9,702 bases of DNA from JBBQTU01 sp038213005 (GTDB lineage: Bacteria; Planctomycetota; Phycisphaerae; Tepidisphaerales; Tepidisphaeraceae). Both the position numbers and the translations under genes were made by a program. Shown here piece by piece: positions 6,628-9,702 of this stretch (position 1 is the stretch's first letter; each line of letters opens with the position of its first letter). The stretch is taken from the NCBI GenBank assembly GCA_038213005.1, contig JBBQTU010000166.1, positions 1 to 9,702 of the forward strand. The letters run 5' to 3'. The notes below the pieces were generated by a model, which ran no database searches, was not told the origin of the DNA, and saw only the letters and a list, made by a program, of their open reading frames with translations.

Positions 6628-8506
6628 CACCTGTCGGTACGTCGGCAAAAACTCCGGATTCTGTACAGGGGATCGTGAGGCCACCGACCTGATCGATCAG
6701 GGTCGTGGTACTGTTCCAAGGGTGGGGGAGGCGAAGCGTGGTCGGCTTCTCACGCGTCGAGACGATCAGCAGATCATCAAGCACGCTGAGGCCACCCGGC
6801 AGGGCAGTGAAGGCGCGCGAGCCACCCTTGTCTTTGAGCAGCTTGGTGAGGAACTGGTTCACGCCGACCATGTCAGGGCGCGAGTCGGCGCTGCAAAGAC
6901 CCTGGGCAGGAAAGAGCGATCCTCCCTGATCCAGGACCATGCGCTTGGCGCTGTACTGGTTGAGGTGCAGCAGGAATTCCCGGGGTCCCATGCCATCGAT
7001 GCCGCGGATCGGGTTGCTGTGGATGCTGAAGATGTTGATCGGGGCGTCCAGCGTGGTGCCTTCGCCCAGCATGATCGCCTCGGGATCGCACTCTTTGATG
7101 CAGGCGTACATCTCTTCCATGAACTTGATGGCCATGCGGTTGGTGTCGCCGGGGTAGCGCATCCAGGGTCGCGGGCGGAAGTCGGGCGGGAAAGCCCAGG
7201 ACAGACAATCAAAGAAGATGCCCTTGCATCGGCATTCGCCGATGTAGAAGCGGATCCACTTCTTGGTGTATTCGATGTAGCCGGGGTGGCCGGGATTGAT
7301 ATGGGCGATGTCCGGCTGGTCGATGCTGCCCCAGGCGGCGCAGACGCGGCCATCAATGCCGCGGATGAACCAGTCGTCGTCAATGTCGGCACCGCCCTGA
7401 AAACAGAGTCCGCTGTGGCTCATCCAGGTCAACACCGGCACGCCCCGGTCGGCCATGCGGTGGCACATCGCCTTGAATTCGCCAAGCGTGCCGTGGTTGG
7501 GGTCCGGTTCATATCCCAAAGGCGTGGTGCCGCTCTTGATCGGACGGTTGGTCACCAGGCAGTAGCCAATGCCGGCGTATTCGCCATTGTCGAGCCTCTT
7601 CTCCCACTCATCGGCCTGCTGAGTCCACGTCGGCTGATTGTCCCAGGCCAACCCGGGACCCAGAAGCGTCTTATGGAGCCATGCGGGCGGCTCCTCGTAA
7701 TAGAACGTGGCGTAGTCCGCGAGCCAGTTCATCATCTCCTGGCGGGTTTTGCCGTAGTAGATTTTGATCTCGGTCAGGCGCAGGGTGTCGCCGATGGCGA
7801 ACGGGGCATGGAGAGTGAAGTCGTAGCTCACGCCGCGGCCGGCGGATTCAATGTTCAGGATGTAGCCGACCTGCGGGCGACGGCAGGTGATGGCAATCCA
7901 GTTCTCGGTCTTGGCGTCATAAAAGACCCCGCCGTGCACGAGCATGCAGCCGGGGTAGATTCGTCGCCAGACGTTTTGCATGAACGCCTTGCACTTCTCC
8001 GGCGTGTCATGTTCGTGGCCGGTATGCCCGAACTCATCGGTGGGGCCGGATGAATGGATGGAAGTGAAGATCATCCGGGTGTCGTCGCCCCAGAACTTCC
8101 AGTTCCAGTTGAGGATGGAGAAGGTGTCGACGAACAGCGGGGCTTCGACCACCGGGCCGCCCGGTCCGGGGCAGGGGACTGTCTGGTCGCACAATTCCCG
8201 GCGGATCAGGGTTTGAACCCCGAAGCAGCGGTGTTTCAAGCCAGCTCGGTTGCCCATCTCGCGGGCCAGCGCCAGGCCCCAGCCGGAGAAGTGATCGGTG
8301 AATCGCTCCCCCTTGAGATGCATAAGTTTTCGCGATGGGTCATTCGGATCGCAGTGCCGTCGTAGTGCAAGCGGAAGCCCGTTTACCCACAGTTCGCTAC
8401 TGCATGGGTTGGTTTGATCTAACAACTCTACGCCAGCGAGTTTGACCGAGGAAACCTGGCCTGTCGTGTCGCTGACCTGAACCACAAATAGTGATGAGTC
8501 ACCCAT
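6611..8506 (-). CDS. Glycoside hydrolase-like TIM-barrel protein (clan GH-D-like, family unassigned)
   Basis: This encodes 631 residues with no signal peptide or membrane segment, so it is probably cytoplasmic. There is an N-terminal beta-sandwich-like region (1 to about 275), a TIM-barrel region (about 278-560, beginning LLGPGLAWDNQPTW) and a small C-terminal beta domain (about 563-631). The order DWFIRGIDGR, then a D-HINPGHPGYIEY segment, then CKGIFFDCLSWAFPP mirrors GH36 and GH31 enzymes, where the Asp ending this strand is the nucleophile; Asp433 is the candidate here. The next strand, AIMLGEGTTLDA, offers Glu482 or Asp487 as partner. The canonical GH36 KWD and GGGR-D motifs are absent, so it may be a divergent or uncharacterised family (possibly of the DUF6259 kind, from memory). 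The start at 8506 has GGAG 10 bases upstream (complement of 8517-8520). It is followed after 14 bp by the mutarotase-like gene, which supports a shared role in breaking down an imported oligosaccharide. Confidence 0.7.
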   Translation of the reverse strand: MGDSSLFVVQVSDTTGQVSSVKLAGVELLDQTNPCSSELWVNGLPLALRRHCDPNDPSRKLMHLKGERFTDHFSGWGLALAREMGNRAGLKHRCFGVQTLIRRELCDQTVPCPGPGGPVVEAPLFVDTFSILNWNWKFWGDDTRMIFTSIHSSGPTDEFGHTGHEHDTPEKCKAFMQNVWRRIYPGCMLVHGGVFYDAKTENWIAITCRRPQVGYILNIESAGRGVSYDFTLHAPFAIGDTLRLTEIKIYYGKTRQEMMNWLADYATFYYEEPPAWLHKTLLGPGLAWDNQPTWTQQADEWEKRLDNGEYAGIGYCLVTNRPIKSGTTPLGYEPDPNHGTLGEFKAMCHRMADRGVPVLTWMSHSGLCFQGGADIDDDWFIRGIDGRVCAAWGSIDQPDIAHINPGHPGYIEYTKKWIRFYIGECRCKGIFFDCLSWAFPPDFRPRPWMRYPGDTNRMAIKFMEEMYACIKECDPEAIMLGEGTTLDAPINIFSIHSNPIRGIDGMGPREFLLHLNQYSAKRMVLDQGGSLFPAQGLCSADSRPDMVGVNQFLTKLLKDKGGSRAFTALPGGLSVLDDLLIVSTREKPTTLRLPHPWNSTTTLIDQVGGLTIPCTESGVFADVPTGAYRMR

Positions 8507-8597
8507 CTATGTATTGCTCCAATTACCGCCCCATTTTCGCCCCAGATCTGAGCTCGCTCCACACTCGGGCAAGCTGGTCCCTCAACCAACGTATGGT

Positions 8598-8617
8598 ACT
8601 CGCGAATTTAATGTATA
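8598..8617 (-). promoter_or_regulatory. Candidate promoter and operator of the glycosidase-like/mutarotase-like operon
   Basis: In the only AT-rich patch upstream of the start at 8506, the - strand reads TATACA (complement of 8612-8617, 4 of 6 to the -10 consensus). It is followed 4 bases later by ATTCGCGAGT (complement of 8598-8607), which fits the ATTYGCRARY pattern and would cover the transcription start. No good -35 box is visible, so an activator or another sigma factor may be needed, or the promoter may lie elsewhere. The leader would be about 100 bases. Confidence 0.3.
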
Positions 8618-8756
8618 ACAAGGCTCTTTGCGGCTGAAGTAAGCGTCCTGAAAGCGTGCTTCAACTCGCTGCCCAATAGAAGAGACTGCGCCGACGCAGG
8701 TCTGCTTGATCGCGGATGCCGGTCCGGTTTCCCAGCAGCCGCGGGTGCCCAATATG

Positions 8757-8793
8757 AAAACCGGCAAGGCCGGCTTGGCAGGGCCGGCCTTGC
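8757..8793 (-). terminator. Intrinsic terminator after the partial CBM9-type gene
   Basis: On the - strand, 27 bases after the stop at 8821, GCAAGGCCGGC (complement of 8783-8793) pairs perfectly with GCCGGCCTTGC (complement of 8764-8774). This gives an 11-bp GC-rich stem with an 8-base loop. CGG and then TTTT (complement of 8757-8760) follow. The T-run is short but the stem is very strong. It separates the upstream gene from the glycosidase-like operon. Confidence 0.75.
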
Positions 8794-8820
8794 GGTGAAC
8801 TCATGGAAGCGCTGCCTGGC

Positions 8821-9702
8821 TCACTTCTGGAATTCCAGTGCGCTCCAGTTCTTCGGCTGCAGTTGCAGCTCGAAGACGGCATCATCGACGATGCCGGTGT
8901 TCTGGTTGCTCCAGTAACTTCGCAGGCGCGTGCGCTGGCCGTCGGTGCCGCCGTGGGTGACGCCGATGTCGCCCTTGAGGGCCAGGCCCGCCTTGGGCTG
9001 CAGGCTCAGATCGGCCAGGGGGATGGCGGCCTCAATGGTGTAGCCTTTGTCACGTTTGGTGACCTGGATGCGGGCGCTACCCAGGACGGTGACGCTGTCC
9101 ATCGGGTACTCCTTGATCACGCCGGAACTGAAGACGTGAGGATGCTTCTCGGCAGCCACCTTGCGGTAGACCACGGCCGCCGGCTTGCCTTGGAGGTTGC
9201 CGATGCTCAGGCGCAGATCGCCCAGGGCTGCTTCGCTTCGATTCGCATCGGCCTTGGGGTCGCTGGCGAGCTGGAAGTCAACCGTGTCGCCGGCGAGGTA
9301 CATCATGAACGGATCGGTGGCACCGTTGATCCACGGAGTGGCGTCCTTCACTTCCCACGCCAGGTAGAGGGTCTTGTCATCCCAGGCGGCGGCGGCGCGA
9401 ACGGCGGCGTCGTCCTGCTTCTTGAACTGCAGGATCTGGGCACCGGCGAAGTCTGCGCCCAGGTCGCCAGTGAAGTTCACGGCGGCGTGCTTGATGGCGA
9501 GCTTCTGCTCGGCGCTCTTGGGCTTGAGCAATTGCTCGCGCATGCCCTGGGCCAGTTTCACATCCTCGGCGGCGAACGTGATGGCAGAGCCGGAGATTGT
9601 CTTCACGCTTTCCAGACCGGTGACCTGGACGTTCCAGAACGCAGTTTTGCCGGTCTGGAAGTGCAGAGCGCCGGTGGTGGTGAGAGTGGTGGAGCCGCCG
9701 AA
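8821..9702 (-). CDS. Exported-type protein with C-terminal CBM9-like domain, paralogue of the 239-4213 product (partial)
   Basis: The reading frame is open from the window edge to TGA at 8821-8823, giving 293 residues of the C-terminus; the start lies beyond 9702. A GTG at 9606 could be mistaken for a start, but coding similarity continues upstream of it (FGGSTTLTT, then VQVTGLESVK). The N-terminal 50 or so visible residues look like the end of a propeller, followed by a CBM9/DOMON-like domain to the end (AAAAWDDKTLYLAWEVKDAT, AGDTVDFQLAS, YTIEAAIPLADL). It aligns by eye with the large + strand protein: FGG and VTGL-----K pairs, EAAIP, LKGDIGV against LNGDVGI, and YWSNQNTGIVDD against YWSNKATGLVND. 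The IDG--DW entry motif is degraded here (VNFTGDLGADF). The likely role is extracellular or periplasmic glycan recognition; the N-terminal domains are unknown. It ends at a strong terminator, so it is transcribed separately from the genes downstream. Confidence 0.8.
   Translation of the reverse strand, partial: FGGSTTLTTTGALHFQTGKTAFWNVQVTGLESVKTISGSAITFAAEDVKLAQGMREQLLKPKSAEQKLAIKHAAVNFTGDLGADFAGAQILQFKKQDDAAVRAAAAWDDKTLYLAWEVKDATPWINGATDPFMMYLAGDTVDFQLASDPKADANRSEAALGDLRLSIGNLQGKPAAVVYRKVAAEKHPHVFSSGVIKEYPMDSVTVLGSARIQVTKRDKGYTIEAAIPLADLSLQPKAGLALKGDIGVTHGGTDGQRTRLRSYWSNQNTGIVDDAVFELQLQPKNWSALEFQK

Larger units (their letters stand above)
8507..8820. other. 314-bp gene-less stretch between two - strand genes
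   Basis: The right part holds the terminator of the partial gene at 8821-9702. The middle (8598-8620) is a short AT-rich island with the candidate promoter of the glycosidase-like gene. The left part is a leader of about 100 bases ending in the ribosome binding site complement CTCC (8517-8520). Short open frames on the - strand (for example 8582-8767) show no recognisable family, no convincing ribosome binding site, and overlap the terminator; I do not call them genes. Confidence 0.6.

Noticed and set aside
6597..6719. N-terminal extension of the mutarotase-like protein to an ATG at 6719
   Set aside because: The extra 41 residues overlap the coding end of the glycosidase-like gene and are Arg/Pro/His-rich. 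The ATG at 6596, just after that gene's stop, is a better start.
6722..8053. 443-residue open frame on the + strand
   Set aside because: Antisense to the glycosidase-like gene, whose protein has recognisable motifs. The + strand translation is low in aromatic and Lys residues and has no family features.
8582..8767. 61-residue open frame on the - strand in the gap before the glycosidase-like gene
   Set aside because: No recognisable family, no clear ribosome binding site, it begins within the terminator area and covers the candidate promoter.
9604..9606. GTG at 9606 as start of the right-edge gene
   Set aside because: The frame stays open to the window edge, and the upstream residues continue to match the paralogous protein, so the GTG is an internal Val codon.
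1..9702. CRISPR arrays, tRNA, rRNA, toxin-antitoxin or defence genes
   Set aside because: Looked for regularly spaced repeats, clover-leaf structures and small paired genes; none was seen.

Overview
The window looks like a chromosomal carbohydrate-use locus from a GC-rich (roughly 60% G+C, by eye) Gram-negative bacterium. Very large exported proteins with family-9-type carbohydrate-binding (CBM9/DOMON-like) domains, a GntR/LacI hybrid regulator, and sparse gene packing together recall Planctomycetota, Lentisphaerota or Verrucomicrobiota. That placement is an inference from gene style; no phylogenetic marker gene is present.

Layout. Bases 1-140 are the right end of an ISAs1-family insertion sequence: the transposase C-terminus followed by a terminal GCCCTG. 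A good sigma70-like promoter (167-194) and a well-spaced ribosome binding site then lead into a 1324-residue exported protein on the + strand (239-4213). Its order is signal peptide, CBM9-like domain, FlgD-type Ig-like domain, a long NHL-like beta-propeller region with an EF-hand-like calcium loop, and a second CBM9-like domain. Everything after it is on the - strand. In transcription order from the right edge there is the C-terminal 293 residues of a second exported-type protein (8821-9702), closed by a strong intrinsic terminator (8757-8793). Next comes a 314-bp gap with a candidate promoter, then a 631-residue TIM-barrel protein resembling clan GH-D glycosidases (6611-8506). A galactose-mutarotase-like protein (5592-6596) follows after only 14 bp, and last is a GntR/LacI-type transcription regulator (4264-5373) with its own promoter region.

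How they may work together. The two large proteins at the edges are paralogues: their C-terminal ends can be aligned by eye, including a shared YWSN-TG-V-D tail. They probably act outside the cytoplasm on a polysaccharide or glycoconjugate. The glycosidase-like and mutarotase-like proteins have no signal peptides and probably handle imported sugars in the cytoplasm as a two-gene operon. The regulator probably senses a sugar and controls the locus. Three of the promoter regions carry a similar 10-bp near-palindrome (ATTYGCRARY), which is a candidate operator. No transporter, sulfatase, CRISPR array, tRNA or rRNA was seen.

The least described parts are the GH-D-like enzyme, which I cannot place in a numbered GH family, and the paired propeller/CBM9 proteins.
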